Notes under the pieces: generated by a model
What the model was told of the DNA's origin: nothing
Databases searched by the model: none
What the model saw: the letters and a program-made list of their open reading frames with translations, nothing else
Assembly: GCF_023898315.1 (NCBI RefSeq)
Contig: NC_064614.1
Location: forward strand, 501,224,109-501,288,108
Source: Schistocerca nitens
Lineage: Eukaryota; Arthropoda; Insecta; Orthoptera; Acrididae
Length of the DNA: 64,000 nt
Reading direction: 5' to 3'
Program-made: the position numbers and the translations under genes
Shown here: in pieces, positions 12,400 through 24,900 of the stretch
Layout: each line of letters starts with the position of its first letter
How positions within the stretch are numbered: the stretch's first letter is position 1

Positions 12400-13957
12400 T
12401 ATATATGAAATATTGAGTCCTGATAACAAATATATACTTCGAAGTAATTAGTACTTGCTCTTTGTAAGCCTTGATGTTAACTCATTATCCTGCAGAATAC
12501 AGCCTTTTGAAAATTATTGCCAAATCTTTTAATGTATTCATAAAAGTCCAGATTGTTTTGGCCATGGATAACTTTTACTTGCCTTTTGGTATGAGATCTG
12601 GAGATGAATGCACAGAACATAATACAAATATGCCAAACCTGGTGAAAGTGAACTGTGAGCTTTTCATGAGCTTTGTCAACTAGCTGTGTTACATCTTCTG
12701 TTAGTCTTTATTCCCCACTTCCTAAAATATATCATTCAAAAACGTAATCTGTTTCACTCAGACAAATATGAATGCTAATTGAAAGCATTGAGGTTACTCT
12801 GAGGTACGTACTGAGAGGTTATTTTTAATGTGAGGCTTTATTAGTTTAAAGTACCTTATTATGGAGCAAATCAGTGTTTGACATATATATTCTCTGGGCT
12901 TAGATAGATAACAGAGAAAAATAACTACTTATAATTTATCACAGTGATCCAGAAAACTACTGGGCCATTAGTCCCATAAATACACAATTATGAAACAAAA
13001 AAGGAAAATTTTTTCGCTGGATGTACGCTATTGTTAAATAGATGAAATGTATTTAAAATGTTTATTCATGGTGATACTATCACAGATGTTGGTGTAGGGG
13101 TGGAGTGTGTGAGAAGTTAACAGAAAAAGTAGCTTTTATAAATTTCCTGTAGAGAGAAGAGAGACTGTGTTACCAGTTATATTATATAGCTGGTCTTAAT
13201 TTGCCACTGCTACCTCAAGTAAACAGAAAGACATTTGCAAATGGAAAATTTTTATCTACACATTCCAAGAATGAAGCCTACTTTAATATAGTGCTCATAT
13301 TAATTTTTTGTCCCAGAGTTCCTAAATTTAAAAAAAAAAAAAAAAAAAAATGTTTAGGGCTAATGGCTACTAAATTTTCTTCAATTCTGCTTTGTAATTT
13401 ATGAGGATCTCATATTTGTTCTATTTTTAGTGGGCAGTTTACTAGTTAGCATATATTGTCATAAATATAGGGACTCCTGCTGTACATTTTAGACAAGGAC
13501 ACACAGCCTATATGAAAATTATTTTTGTGTGCTATGTGTATCACAGTTAGTTATAAGCACTATTAAACGTATGCTGATGGAAACGAATTACAGAGCTGTC
13601 ATTGAGGCCTCTAAACTTTGGTTCATCATTACAAAATATTCGTACCAGCTGCTTTTGCACAAACATTACTTTCATCTCTTGCAATTGTTCTATAAGGGAA
13701 CAAAATAGCAATATGCATAATTCACTCACATTTTTGTCTCCAGGGCACAACAAAGATAAAGATATAAGTTTAGCATTAAAAACTACTTAAAGTAAGTTAG
13801 CCTTTACCAATTTTGAAATGATGGGACTTTACAGTTTCTTTTAATACATTTGTACAATTAATATACATTTTTTGGAGTTGTCAGACAGTATTACTTATTT
13901 TGAATTTCATAGCATTGGTCTTTGGAAAATTTAGAGGGTGTTTTTCATCCTAGCACC
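12400..13957. other. intergenic sequence downstream of the gene
   Basis: AT-rich, with an A homopolymer of about 20 at 13329-13350. No gene or repeat family recognised. The small open frames here show no domain or codon signature. Confidence 0.5.
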
Positions 13958-13966
13958 TGGTATATT

Positions 13967-14152
13967 TGATGGCCGAGCGGTTCTAGGTGCTTCAGTCTGG
14001 AACCATGCGACCGCTATGGTCGCAGGTTCGAATCCTGCCTTGGGCGTGGATGTGTGTGATGTCCTTAGGTTAGTTGGTTTAAGTAGTTCTAAGTTCTAGG
14101 GGACTGATGACCTCAGATGTTAAGTCCCATAGTGCTCAGAGCCATTTGAACT
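13967..14152 (+). repeat. tRNA-derived SINE with target-site duplication
   Basis: The head is atggccgagcggttctaggt with B box ggttcgaatcctgcc, and the tail ends ctcagagccatttgaa. Flanked by 9-bp duplications tggtatatt at 13958-13966 and 14153-14161. Same family as 27-210, 21244-21439 and 31423-31613. Confidence 0.9.
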
Positions 14153-14753
14153 TGGTATATTGTATGTTTGATTACACTAGTCGTCAGCAAACTTTATAAT
14201 TATTTGAAATAGTTTTAATATTTGTAAAATGATACTATAAAATTCCAAGTGTAATGTAGAGAAATGGAATAAGTAAAGATAACCATCACCACTGGAGTGT
14301 TGCATGGCATGTAGATAAATAAACCAGATTGTGAACATAAACAAGAACTTGAACACAGTATCATTTATCACTCAATGGCTTTGTTATATTCTGAGTGTTT
14401 ATCTTCACTCAGTCTGTTGTCACGTGATGTCTTCTGTAGGTAACTTATAAACACTTTGAACAAAATATGCAAAGTATTAAACTTAAAGGCCTGTCATTCT
14501 TAATTTCATCATTTTAATTTCATTTATTAATGTTGATAGGCTTATTAATATTACTGTAGCTGTTTTCTGATGGTCTGTAATGACATTTTGTTATGATCAT
14601 AGACAAAGACCTTCATATGACCACATAAAACACAAATGGAGCAACTTCTCTTGTTTAGTTTTTGTTGGTTTATCTGCAGTTAGAATAAATATTTTACCTA
14701 CCAGCATAATATACAGTGCAATAAAGCTCCCTAAGATGTTAAACTTAGAGTGC

Positions 14754-15012
14754 TGGACCAGGAATCAAAATGGGTACTTGTCCTTCATAGATGTTGAAGA
14801 CACTACCAATTGAGCTGTTAAAGCATGCCTTGCAAGCTGATCCTAACTCCAATCAGTTAATTTTTTTTTCTTGCTTATATAAACTCCAGCTTAGTGAATT
14901 CTGGACTGATTGCAAGCTGTGCATGGTGCAGGTAGTAAAAACTTTGTCCAAGTATGGCAAGAGTTACTGCAGGTTGAGTCCCAGCTCACCAAGCAGTTTT
15001 AATCCACCAGGA
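14754..15012. repeat. ancient degraded copy of the inverted tRNA-like composite
   Basis: The left part (14754-14830) aligns loosely with the minus-oriented tRNA-like unit of 23563-23638: the ctaccaattgagct block matches the D arm. The right part (about 14920-15010) aligns loosely with the plus-oriented unit and ends cagttttaatccaccagg, a decayed form of the composite's terminal cagttttaatctgccagg. The order, minus unit then plus unit, is the same as in the young copies. No target duplication is recognisable. Judged by eye. Confidence 0.5.
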
Positions 15013-16678
15013 ACTTTCTTTTGTGTGTTTTGAATGGTTCCCTATAATGTTATCTTTACAAAAAAGGAAACTGAGCAGTTGTTAACAAGATACTATTTGA
15101 AGAAAGGGTCTGCATTATGCCACATATTCAAAAGTGTTTTTACATATCATTTGCATTACAAATGGAGCAAATATGCCCAGTTAGCTAGCAGAAGTAGACA
15201 TTAATGGTCTCTCACTAAATGAGACATCCTGTGTAAAATTCCTTGAGATACAGTTGGATAAAAGTTTAAAATAGTCAACACACTGATAAACTGAACAAGT
15301 AGCTGAGTTCAACATGTTTTGCCATTAGAAGCATACGTCATTTTGTTGATCTAAAGACAATAATATTGGCTTATTCTCCTTGTTTTTGCTCCTTATGTCT
15401 TTTGAAATCATCTTCTGAGGCAGCAAATAAAGTGTCAGCAGAAGTGAGCACTTAAGTAGATTATTTTGTCATTCAGAAATGTTTTTGTAGGTCTTGGAAT
15501 TGTTATTCACACTTTCCAGTTGATTCTCATTAATGGTTTTTGCTGCTAACAATATAAATCAGCTTTAGGGTAATTATAATTTATGTAATGTCAAAATCAG
15601 ACAAAAATAATTTGCATATTAACTTTGCCTCTGTTCCTAGGGTCCAGAGGGGAATTGTGTACTCTGATGCAAAAATGTTCACCAAGCTCCCATGTTACAT
15701 AAAGCAAGGAATTGGGAATCCCAACTAGTTCAAGAGGAGATTTAAAAACTCTTTTTCATTAGTCATTCTTTCAACAAATAATCTGAATATGTATATGCAA
15801 GGGTTGAAAAATTATCTGTTTTAGATTGTACTGTTCACTGTAAAGCTGCACAAGTAGTAATAGACTGCAAACAGCGCTCACTATTTATGAAAATAGCTGT
15901 TTCCTTTGGAAACTAACAACGTAACAACTATCAGTGTCAACAGCTGTCGAGTGTAACTGAAAAGGCAGTAACTTTTCGAAAGAACAACTTTCTCTCTAGC
16001 TTACTTGATTTTAATTAAGCTGATATAGTCATGAGTTGACCTAATCTGTACAGTGATTGTTTATTGTTGATATAGTGTACAGATTGTGTTTTATTTCATT
16101 ATCTTTTGCCAAAGTATACCTTGATTTATTCCTCATTCCTGAAGTTTCTCTTCTGTGATGGTATTTGTGGATCATGGTGAATGAATGAATGGTGTCCGAA
16201 CTTGTTTACAGGGAAAAATAGAAATGTTTGTTAGCCATGTTCTTGTAACTGTATCAGCACTTGTTCTAAAAAATTTCTGAAACTACAGGAAATACCCAAG
16301 GAGGTAAAATGATCCAAAGTAAAAGAGTTATGCTAAATTTCTTGTTATCAGTTAATCAACATTAAAAATTATCTGGTTCACTTTGAGCACAAAAGTTGTA
16401 ACTAGAGATCTAGGAGAAGACATAACACTGATGAAATACTGTTTAGTTACTGTTTACCTATGACAGACTGCTTAACATTTAGATACATACATTGATAACT
16501 ATGCTAAATAAATATCTACAGAGATTACTTCCGTGTGCAATGACATTAGGACTTGCAGGTTATAATCGTGAACATAGACACTGTAAACCATAATGATACT
16601 AGTTTCTGTTAATGTGAATTCTAGTTATTACTGCCACTAACAAAATAGTTCATGAGCATATATATTTAAAACAACTTT
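15013..16678. other. unassigned AT-rich sequence
   Basis: Nothing recognisable on either strand. No open frame has a domain signature. Confidence 0.5.
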
Positions 16679-16679
16679 A

Positions 16680-16860
16680 CCACGTGGTCTCAGGTGCCTT
16701 GCCACAGTTTGCCCGGCTCCCCGGTTTTCGGAGGTTAGAGCCCTCCTTCGGGCATGGGTGTGTGTGTTGTTCTTAGTGTTACGTTAGATTAAGTAGTGTG
16801 TAAGCCTAGGGACTGATGACCTCAGCAGTAGTTTGGTCCCATAAGAACTTAACACAAAAA
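16680..16860 (+). repeat. degenerate tRNA-derived SINE
   Basis: A third variant of the SINE head (cacgtggtctcaggtgcctt, B box region near 16730-16750) is joined to the shared body (taagtagtgtgtaagcctag, then ggactgatgacctcagcagt). It abuts the CA microsatellite at 16873. I could not define a target duplication with confidence. Confidence 0.75.
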
Positions 16861-16872
16861 TTTCCAAAAATG

Positions 16873-16873
16873 T

Positions 16874-16917
<44 letters not shown>
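16873..16917. repeat. (CA)n microsatellite
   Basis: About 22 CA units directly at the 3' side of the Penelope-like element (which reads leftward). The second Penelope fragment also ends in a dinucleotide tract of the same type (35264-35348), suggesting the repeat belongs to the element. Confidence 0.9.
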
Positions 16918-16920
<3 letters not shown>

Positions 16921-17195
16921 CGAGCAGCAGCACCAGTGTGTGATGGGAGTGGCGACTGGGTGGGGTAAGGAGGAGGCTGGGGTGGGGAGGGGGAGGGTTA
17001 GTATGGTGGGGGGTTGCAGACAGTGAAGTGAAGCGCTGCAGTTTAAACGGAGGGATGGGAAAGGTGGAGAGGGGGGGGTGAGGGTAAGTATCGGAAAAGG
17101 AGAGAAGTAAAAAGATTGGGTGTGCTGGTGGAATGATGGCTGTGTAGTGCTGGAATGGGAAAAGGGGCTGGATGCTGAATGGGTGAAAACAGTGA

Positions 17196-17490
17196 CTAAC
17201 GAAGGCTGAGGCCAGGAGGCTTATGGGAACATAGGATGTATTGCAGGGAAAGTTCCCACCTGCGCAATTCAGAAAAGCTGGTGTTTGTGGAGATGATCCA
17301 TATGCCACAGGTTGTGAAGCAGTCATTGAAATGAGGGATGTCATGTTTGGCAGCGTATTCAGCAACAGTGTAGTCCACTTGTTTCTTGGTCACAATTTGT
17401 TGGTGGCCAGTCATGCGGAGAGACAGCTTGTTGGTAGTCATGCCCACACAGAATGCAGCACAGTGGCTGCAGCTCAGCTTGTAGATTACG
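17196..17490 (-). pseudogene. GIY-YIG endonuclease domain of the PLE
   Basis: The minus-strand translation includes VIYKLSCSHC, then FCVGMTTNKLSLRMTGHQ: the Y..Y/VG core followed by the Arg and His of the second helix that define GIY-YIG nucleases in PLEs. A later AEYAAKHDIPHF block also fits the family. The copy loses frame on both sides. Confidence 0.75.
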
Positions 17491-18113
17491 TCACTGGTTT
17501 CACAGTCAGCCCTGCTTTTGATGGGATAGGTGATGTTAGTGACCAGACTGGAGTAGGCGGTGATGGGAGGATATGGGCAGGGCTTGCATCTAGGTTTACT
17601 ACGGGGTATAATGCATGAGGTAAGGGGTTGGGAGTAGGGATTGTGTAAGGATGGACGAGTATATTGTGTAGGTTCGGTGGACAGCAGAATACTACTGTGG
17701 GAGGGGTGGGAAGGATAGTCGGCAGGACATTTCTCATTTCAGGGCACGACAAGAGATAGTCAAAACCCTGGTGGGGAATGTAATTCAGCTGCTCCAATTC
17801 TGGGTGGTACTGAGTTACGAGGGGAATGCTCCTCTGTGAGGTAGTGGGAGACTGGAAAGATATGGCACGGGAGATTTGTTTTTGTACAAGGTTGGGAGGA
17901 TAATTACATTTTGTGAAGGCTTCAGTGAGACCCTCACTATATTTCAAGAGGGACTGCTCATCACTGCAGATGCGACTACCACAGGTGGCTAGGTTGTACG
18001 GAAGGGACTTCTTGGTATTGAACGGGTGTCAGCTGTTGAAGTGTGGTTATTACTGGCGGTCAGTAGGATTGATATGGATGGAGGTACTGATGTAGCCATC
18101 TTTGAGGTGGAGG

Positions 18114-18806
18114 TCAACATTTATGAAGGTGGCTTCTTGGGCTAAGTAGGACCAGGCGAAGCAATTGGGGGAGAGTTGTTGAGGTTCTGGAGGAATGTGG
18201 ATGGGTGTCCTCCCCCTCAATCCAGATCGGAAAAATGTCATCAGTGAATCTAAACCGGGTGAGGGGTTTAGGATTCTGGGTTTTTAGGAAGGATTCCTCT
18301 AGACGGCCCATGAATAGGTTGGCATAAGATAGTGCCATGTGGGGTCCCAAAGCCTTACCCTGGATTTGTTTGTAGGTAATGCCTTCAAAGGAGAAGTAAT
18401 TGGGGGTGAAGATATAGTTGGTTGTGGTGGCTAGCAAGGAGGTTGTTGGTTTGGAATCCGTCAGGCATTGGGAAAGGTAGTGTTCAATAGCAGTAAGGCC
18501 ATGGGCATTAGGAATGTTAGTGCAAAGGGAGGTGGCATCAGTAGTGACGAACAGCACACTGTGTGGTAAAGGGTCAGGAACTGTGGAGAGTTGGAGTATG
18601 AAATGTTTGGTATCTTTTATATACGAGTGTAGGTTCCGGGTAATAGGTTGTAGGTGTTGGTCTACGAGAGCAGAGATTCTCTCAGTGGGGGCACAGCAAC
18701 CGACCAGAATGGGGCTTCCTGGGTGGTTATGATTATGGACTTCAGAAAGCATGTAGAAGGTAGGAGTGCGGGGAGTGGTAAGGGTGAGTAGAGAGATGAA
18801 CTCCAA
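18114..18806 (-). pseudogene. PLE reverse transcriptase fragment
   Basis: A 230-codon open stretch carries the finger-palm region of a Penelope RT. The palm block ATSLCTNIP is at about residues 89-97, a GKALGPHMALSYANLFM block at about 152-168, and TDDIF at about 189-193. Typical PLEs have a YIDD or similar box, so FTDD is a small departure. The frame runs on past the TDDIF box and is lost before the next block. The endonuclease and the RT are in different frames, so no complete protein can be made. Confidence 0.82.
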
Positions 18807-19400
18807 GCAGAGGTTCTAGGATGGGCCTGAGGATTTGAGTAGTGAATGGAGATCATGCTGGATTTCTGGAATGGAGTCACTGTGGCAAGTTTTGTAGGTG
18901 CAAGTATCTGATAGCTGGTGGAGTCCTTGTGCCGGGTAATCCTTGTGGTTCAAAACAAGTGGTGGAGCCTTTGTCCGCAGGCAGGATTATAAGGTTGGGA
19001 TCAGTTTTTAGATGGTGGATGGCAGTTCTTTCTGTGGATGTAAGGTTAGTTTGTATGTAGAGGGATTTGGGGAATGATGTTGAGGCAAGGTTTGAGGTTA
19101 AGAAATTCTAGAAAATTGACAGGGGGTGATTTGGAGTCAGTGGTGGTGGATCACGGTTGGATGGTGAAGTGAACTGAGTTGAGCAGGGTTCAAATTGGTC
19201 TTTGATTTAGTCTGGTGGTTGATGGCAAAAAAGTGTTTCCACTGTAGGGACCGGGAGAAGAAGTGAAGATCTTTAACAAGTCCTGCATGACTGAACTTGG
19301 AAGTGGGGCAAAAGGTGAGGCCTGATATTTCTGTGGGGCCTGTCTGCGACTCTTCTGTGGTAAAGTATTTATTACACTTGTATAAGTACACCAAAACATG

Positions 19401-21232
19401 AAACTGACCTCTAAGTTCACAATACACTAAAATAATTGTTCTGAGCCACAAGAAAACTGCAGTGTAGTATAACAGTCATAATTGATAAACAGTGGGGGGG
19501 GGGGGGGGGAGAGAGATCACTGATTGTTAGTTCATGAAGCTAAATATAACAGTACGTAGGTGCTGATGGACAACTCAACACAATAAACCTCACACACACA
19601 TAGATTTGACTTGCACAACAGTAAGTGTAGTCCACTTCTTTGTCCGGCAGAGTTCATAAATATAGCATCATAAACTAGGGAAACATTGGTTACATCAGAA
19701 GACCGTGTCAACTGACTCACAGAGAATGAAATCAAGCTCATGGTTGCTAACGTTTAAATCAGCTGGCAAACTAGTTTCATGTGATTTGTTGGTTGGAGAT
19801 GCTGTGCTTTGCTTGTTTACAGTGTACTTACCAGACACTAGTTGATAGTCCACACCTTCCATCAATAAGTCTTTTAGGGTTACGAGATCTTGGAAAAGGA
19901 CATGGCTCATCCCCTTCTCTGTCCTTGTCTTATGTGATCTTGTGGTATCGTAGCCTGTCAATACCACAAGGGGCGATAGTCTGCGGTACAGAGGATGGCC
20001 CTAGAGCTTTTGCTGTTGTCCGATAGTGTCGCACCGCCTGAGCAGAAGCACTATGGGTGATTCAAGTGTTTAAGAGACTGCCCAACTGCAGCTGAGCCCA
20101 GTTGAGTAGCTCCAGTGTAGCAACAGCCAAGTAGCATTGTAATAGCAGTAGCACCTTTTCTAGGAGTGTACTACAATAGAACTGGCCTTATGTTTAATTC
20201 TGTGGATTGCAAGCCAGACATCAACTGTGATATTTTCAGGTGTTTATCTTGTCCAGGCATTGCATGAAGACTTGTCTAAAGCTTTTCTTGACAATTCTTT
20301 GTACAAATGGAGTATATTACAATATTTCTAACAGTGATTGTGTTCTCTCATTCCTTTGATGTCTGCCTCAGAAACCCACACACTGTCCAGAGAGGACACA
20401 TCATAATTGTGATGGTAAGACTTTACTTTGTTACTTCAGATCTTGTGCTCCCACTCTTATGGACATTATTGGAATATTAGACCCTAAAGTTCTTTCCTTT
20501 TCTTGATATAGGATTTGTCAAGGTAATACAATGCAAATCAAATTACTATGTCAAAATATAAAACATACAGCATACGTAACATGCTGTATGAGGATAGGGC
20601 AGCCGTGGTAGCAGCAATTTGTTTCAGTGGAACTCACCCAACTAGAATCCAAATATGTTGCTTAGAAAAACAAAGGTAACTTTAATAACTAATAATTCAC
20701 TAATAACACTAGCTGGATTCTCCACCAAGCACCAGTTCCTTTGGACTGAATAGGTGGATAACATACCTCTACTATATTACCACAAACGTTTGTTCCCTGA
20801 CTCTATTATATTTTTTTCTCTGTTTGCCTCTTCCAGGTTATTTTTCTCCACTCTTCTCTTTCTTTTCTGTTACTAATTTATGATTTTGCTCCTCCTTGTT
20901 TATTCTTGTACACCTCCTTAGTTCTATCTGCTCTAACTACTGGCATGGTTATCCTTAGGCAAGTAACGCAGTATAAAAGTAACTACTTTATTTTGATTTT
21001 AATGTACTTACTTACTGGATTGTGAAAAGAGCCAATACTACTTGACAAGCAGACACCAAAAGGATACCAGTGAAGCAATTAGACTTTTCAAAGTGGTTAC
21101 TTTTATCACTAGAGTACTAATAAACATGAATTGTGAAACCTACTCTCACTAACTCTTCGCAAAGTTTAAGCACTGAGAAATGAAAATGTACATAGAAAAA
21201 TGAACATGTTTGCTTTATTGTCAAACTAGTAT
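19401..21232. other. unassigned sequence
   Basis: Contains a G15 homopolymer (about 19494-19509), a short inverted repeat near 20565-20590 (catacagcata and tatgctgtatg), and a 90-codon minus-strand open frame (19695-19967) of no recognisable family. No other structure identified. Confidence 0.45.
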
Positions 21233-21243
21233 TCTTATTTAGA

Positions 21244-21439
21244 TGGCTCAAATGGCTCTGAGCACTATGGGACTTAACTTCTGAGGTCATCAGTCCCCTA
21301 GAACTTAGAACTACTTAAACCTAACTAACCTAAGGACATCACACACAGCCGTGCCCGAGGCAGGATTCGAACATGTGAACGTAGCGGTCGCGTGGTTCCA
21401 GACTGTAGTGCCTAGAACCGCTCGGCCACTCCGGCCGGC
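21244..21439 (-). repeat. tRNA-derived SINE with target-site duplication
   Basis: The inverted tRNA-like head is at the right (gaaccgctcggccactccgg) and the tail at the left (tggctctgagcactatggga). Flanked by perfect 11-bp duplications tcttatttaga at 21233-21243 and 21440-21450. Young-looking copy of the 27-210 family. Confidence 0.93.
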
Positions 21440-21989
21440 TCTTATTTAGAGCTTCCATAATCAGCAGAAACATACTCGACCCAGTGCACATACTGTTACC
21501 ACTGGACTGATGAATAGCCATCATATTACAATGAAAATATAGCTGTAAAAATAGCACTCGTTTTAAACAAGGTAAAAAAGGGGTAAATTCTGTATTACTG
21601 TAAAAGAATGAAGTACCATGTAACTAGGGAGTTGGAAGCTCCGTGAAACTATTCATTGATAATGCTGTTATTTGTAGGGTTTTTGTATGCCAAATGAGAA
21701 TAAAATGCAGGAATACCTGCAGAGGATTGATGATTTGTGTAGTTGTTAGCAGCTGTCGGTCACACTCAAAAAGAAATCTCCACTCTCATATACTATTTTT
21801 CAAGAGATAAACAGTTTCATTCTTGGTGAAAAAATCATCTTGTGAAATGAAATGCTGTACATTTCAGGTACAACTGAAGCCTTCATCAAGAACAGATTGA
21901 AAGAAATGTAACGAGCAATAATAATATGCTGTGGCTGTGCATGTTTCTGTAATCCAAAAATTTGGCTTCTAGGCAAACTTCATGTAAGT

Positions 21990-24900
21990 CACAAGAGAGA
22001 ATAAAAATACAGGAACCTGGGTTGATAATATTTTAACTAAATATAAATTTGATGATGCAAGGAAGCTACATGTAGACTTAGGACTTTCAGACCACTCTGC
22101 TCTAATTATTGAAATAACTAATCCAAATGAACCAAGCACTATAAAAACTTATCACAAACACATTTTATTGTTGGAAATCTATAATTGTCCTGCTCTACAT
22201 TAGAAGATATGGAATGGTCAGTTCAAGATGATATTCCAGTCTCTGTGCATTTTAACACATTTTTAGAAAAAAGTTTACATGTCTTTAATGAAATATTTCC
22301 ACTTAGACTGAGTATGCCATACAAAACTGTCAAATAAACTAAACTGGATCAAATCTGGAATAGAAACATGCAGTAAGAGAAGAAGACAACTGCACAAGGA
22401 ACTGAAATACAACAGGGACCCTACTTTCAATAAATAAGTCAAATAGAATAAAAGCATATTTAAAAGGTTAGTGAAAACGGCAAAAGAAATGGTTAATAAT
22501 AATTACATGTAGACCCATAGACACAAATCAGAGGCAGCATGTTCTGTTGCAGAATCGGAACTGGTAATTAGAACTGACAGCAAAGATATTTCCAAAATTA
22601 AGGTGGGAAATGAAATTGTAACAAATCCTGCTCAGCCGTCAGAATCATTCAATAGCTTTTTTATAAATTTAGCAAAATCAGATGTGAATGTAGATACTTA
22701 TACAGAAAAGGTACATTTAGATAAGAAGGCAGAAGAGTAATTAAACAAATATGAGAAATTTTCATTCAAAGATGTACAGAAAACTATATGTTCTGCAGGG
22801 TCAGATGCCATACCTACGAAAGTAGTTAAAGCAGCTGCCAGGATAATAGCTTACCCCCTTTGCTCAATAATTAATAAATCACTTGAAGAAGATCAGTTCC
22901 CAGTTCTCTAGAGTATGCAGAGGTACAACTTGTTTTTAAAGAAGGCTCAAGAGAAGATATGGAGAACTACTGCCCAATCTCTATTCCTCGAATATTTTCA
23001 AAAATATTTGCAAAAGTGGTGGTAATTCAAATTAAAACATTTATAAAAAAGCAAACAATATTTCAGATAATCAATATGGCTTTCAGAATGGTAAAAGCAC
23101 AATAGAGGCCGTTAATGAGTTTGTGAAAAAAGTCAACTCCACCTTAGACAAATCGAGAAAAGTTGCGAATTATTCTTTGACCTCACAAAACTATTTGAGT
23201 CTGTAAACCATCACTTGTTCCTGTATAAAATGGAAAGATAAGGAATTGGGGGCTGTGCTGCAGAATGGTTTAGGTCATATCTCACAAACAAAAAACAAAA
23301 GAAAGTTATGTCATCAAGCAAGGAAAATTCCTTCTTTGAATGGATGACTATTTCACAAGTTGTCCTACAAGTTTTAATTCTGGGTCCAATTTTTATTTCT
23401 GTTCTATATAAATGACTTGCCCCTCAACATAAATTCACACTCAGTTTTGTTCACCAGTGATACTTCTGCCATTGTCAAAAACAATGAATCAGAACAAAAT
23501 GAGATTTTCACTCTGCAGCGGAGTGTGCGCTGATATGAAACTTCCTGGCAGATTAAAACTGTGTGCCTGACCGAGACTCGAACTCGGGACCTTTGCCTTT
23601 CGCGGGCAAGTGCTCTACCATCTGAGCTACCGAAGCACGACTCACGCCCGGTACTCACAGCTTTACTTCTGCCAGTATCTCGTCTCCTACCTTCCAAACT
23701 TTACAGAAGCTCTTCTGCGAACCTTGCAGAAATAGCACTCCTGAAAGAAAGGATATAGCGGAGACATGGCTTAGCCACAGCCTGGGGGATGTTTCCAGAA
23801 TGAGATTTTCACTCTGCAGCAGAGTGTGCGCAGATATGAAACTTCCTGGTAGATTAAAACTGTGTGCCCGACCGAGACTCGAACTCGGTACCTTTGCCTT
23901 TCGCGGGCAAGTGCTCTACCATCTGAGCTACCGAAGCATGACTCACGCCCGGTACTCACAGCTTTACTTCTGCCAGTATTTCGTAGGAGACGAGATACTG
24001 GCAGAAGTAAAGCTGTGAGTACCGGGCGTGAGTCGTGCTTCGGTAGCTCAGATGGTAGAGCACTTGCCCACGAAAGGCAAAGGTACCGAGTTCGAGTCTC
24101 GGTCGGGCACACAGTTTTAATTTGCCAGGAAGTTTCATATCAGCCCACACTCCGCTGCAGAGTGAAAATCTCATTCTGGAAACATCCCCCAGGCTGTGGC
24201 TAAGCCATGTCTCCGCTATATCCTTTCTTTCAGGAGTGCTATTTCTGCAAGGTTCGCAGAAGAGCTTCTGTAAAGTTTGGAAGGTAGGAGATGAGATACT
24301 GGCAGAAGTAAAGCTGTGAGTACCGTGCGTGAGTCGTGCTTCGGTAGTTCAGATGGTAGAGCACTTGCCCGCGAAAGGCAAAGGTCCCGAGTTCGAGTCT
24401 CCGTCGGGCACACAGTTTTAATCTGCCAGGAAGTTTCAATGAATCAGAACAAGTTCCCTCAACTGTCACAGATCTACTAAACAGTTTAGAAAACTGGTTC
24501 CAACTAAATGGGTTTAAATTGAATGTTGGAAAGACACATTTACTGCAGCTTATACTAAAAACTCTAGGTAAATGAAACCCACATCAATCATAGAAAACAA
24601 GAACTGGAAGAAGCAGGCTGTGTTTTTAGAAATTCATCTGGATCAAAATTAATCCTGGTCTTCACATATAAAGTACTTATCAAATAAATTAAACAGCCCG
24701 ACCTTTTCAATGAAGATTCTGTCATATTCAATTAGCATGGAGATGAGAAAAGTAGTTTACCACAGTCATTTTGAGTCAGTTGTAAGACATGGCATTATTT
24801 TCAGGTAAAGCATGAAAATGATGAGAATATTAAAATTACAAAAACTAGTTGGAAATATGTGTAATGCAAAACCAAAACTATCCTTCCATCCACTGTTATG

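Larger units (their letters stand above)
16918..19400 (-). mobile_element. Penelope-like retroelement (PLE), decayed
   Basis: Read leftward on the minus strand. An N-terminal region lies at about 19400-19140, an ADKG motif near 18975-18990, reverse transcriptase blocks at 18806-18200, and a GIY-YIG-type endonuclease at about 17490-17200. The RT shows ATSLCTNIP, then a block ending LSYANLFMG, then the TDDIF active-site equivalent. The endonuclease shows VIYKLSCSHCAAFCVGMTTN followed by an Arg and a His. This domain order is specific to Penelope-like elements, which prime reverse transcription from a GIY-YIG nick. Several frameshifts and stops break the single expected frame, so the copy is dead. 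A G homopolymer (19494-19509) lies just upstream. Confidence 0.85.

Noticed and set aside
16784-17365. 193-codon minus-strand open frame
   Set aside because: It runs through the SINE, the CA microsatellite and low-complexity DNA and contains a run of CV repeats from the microsatellite.
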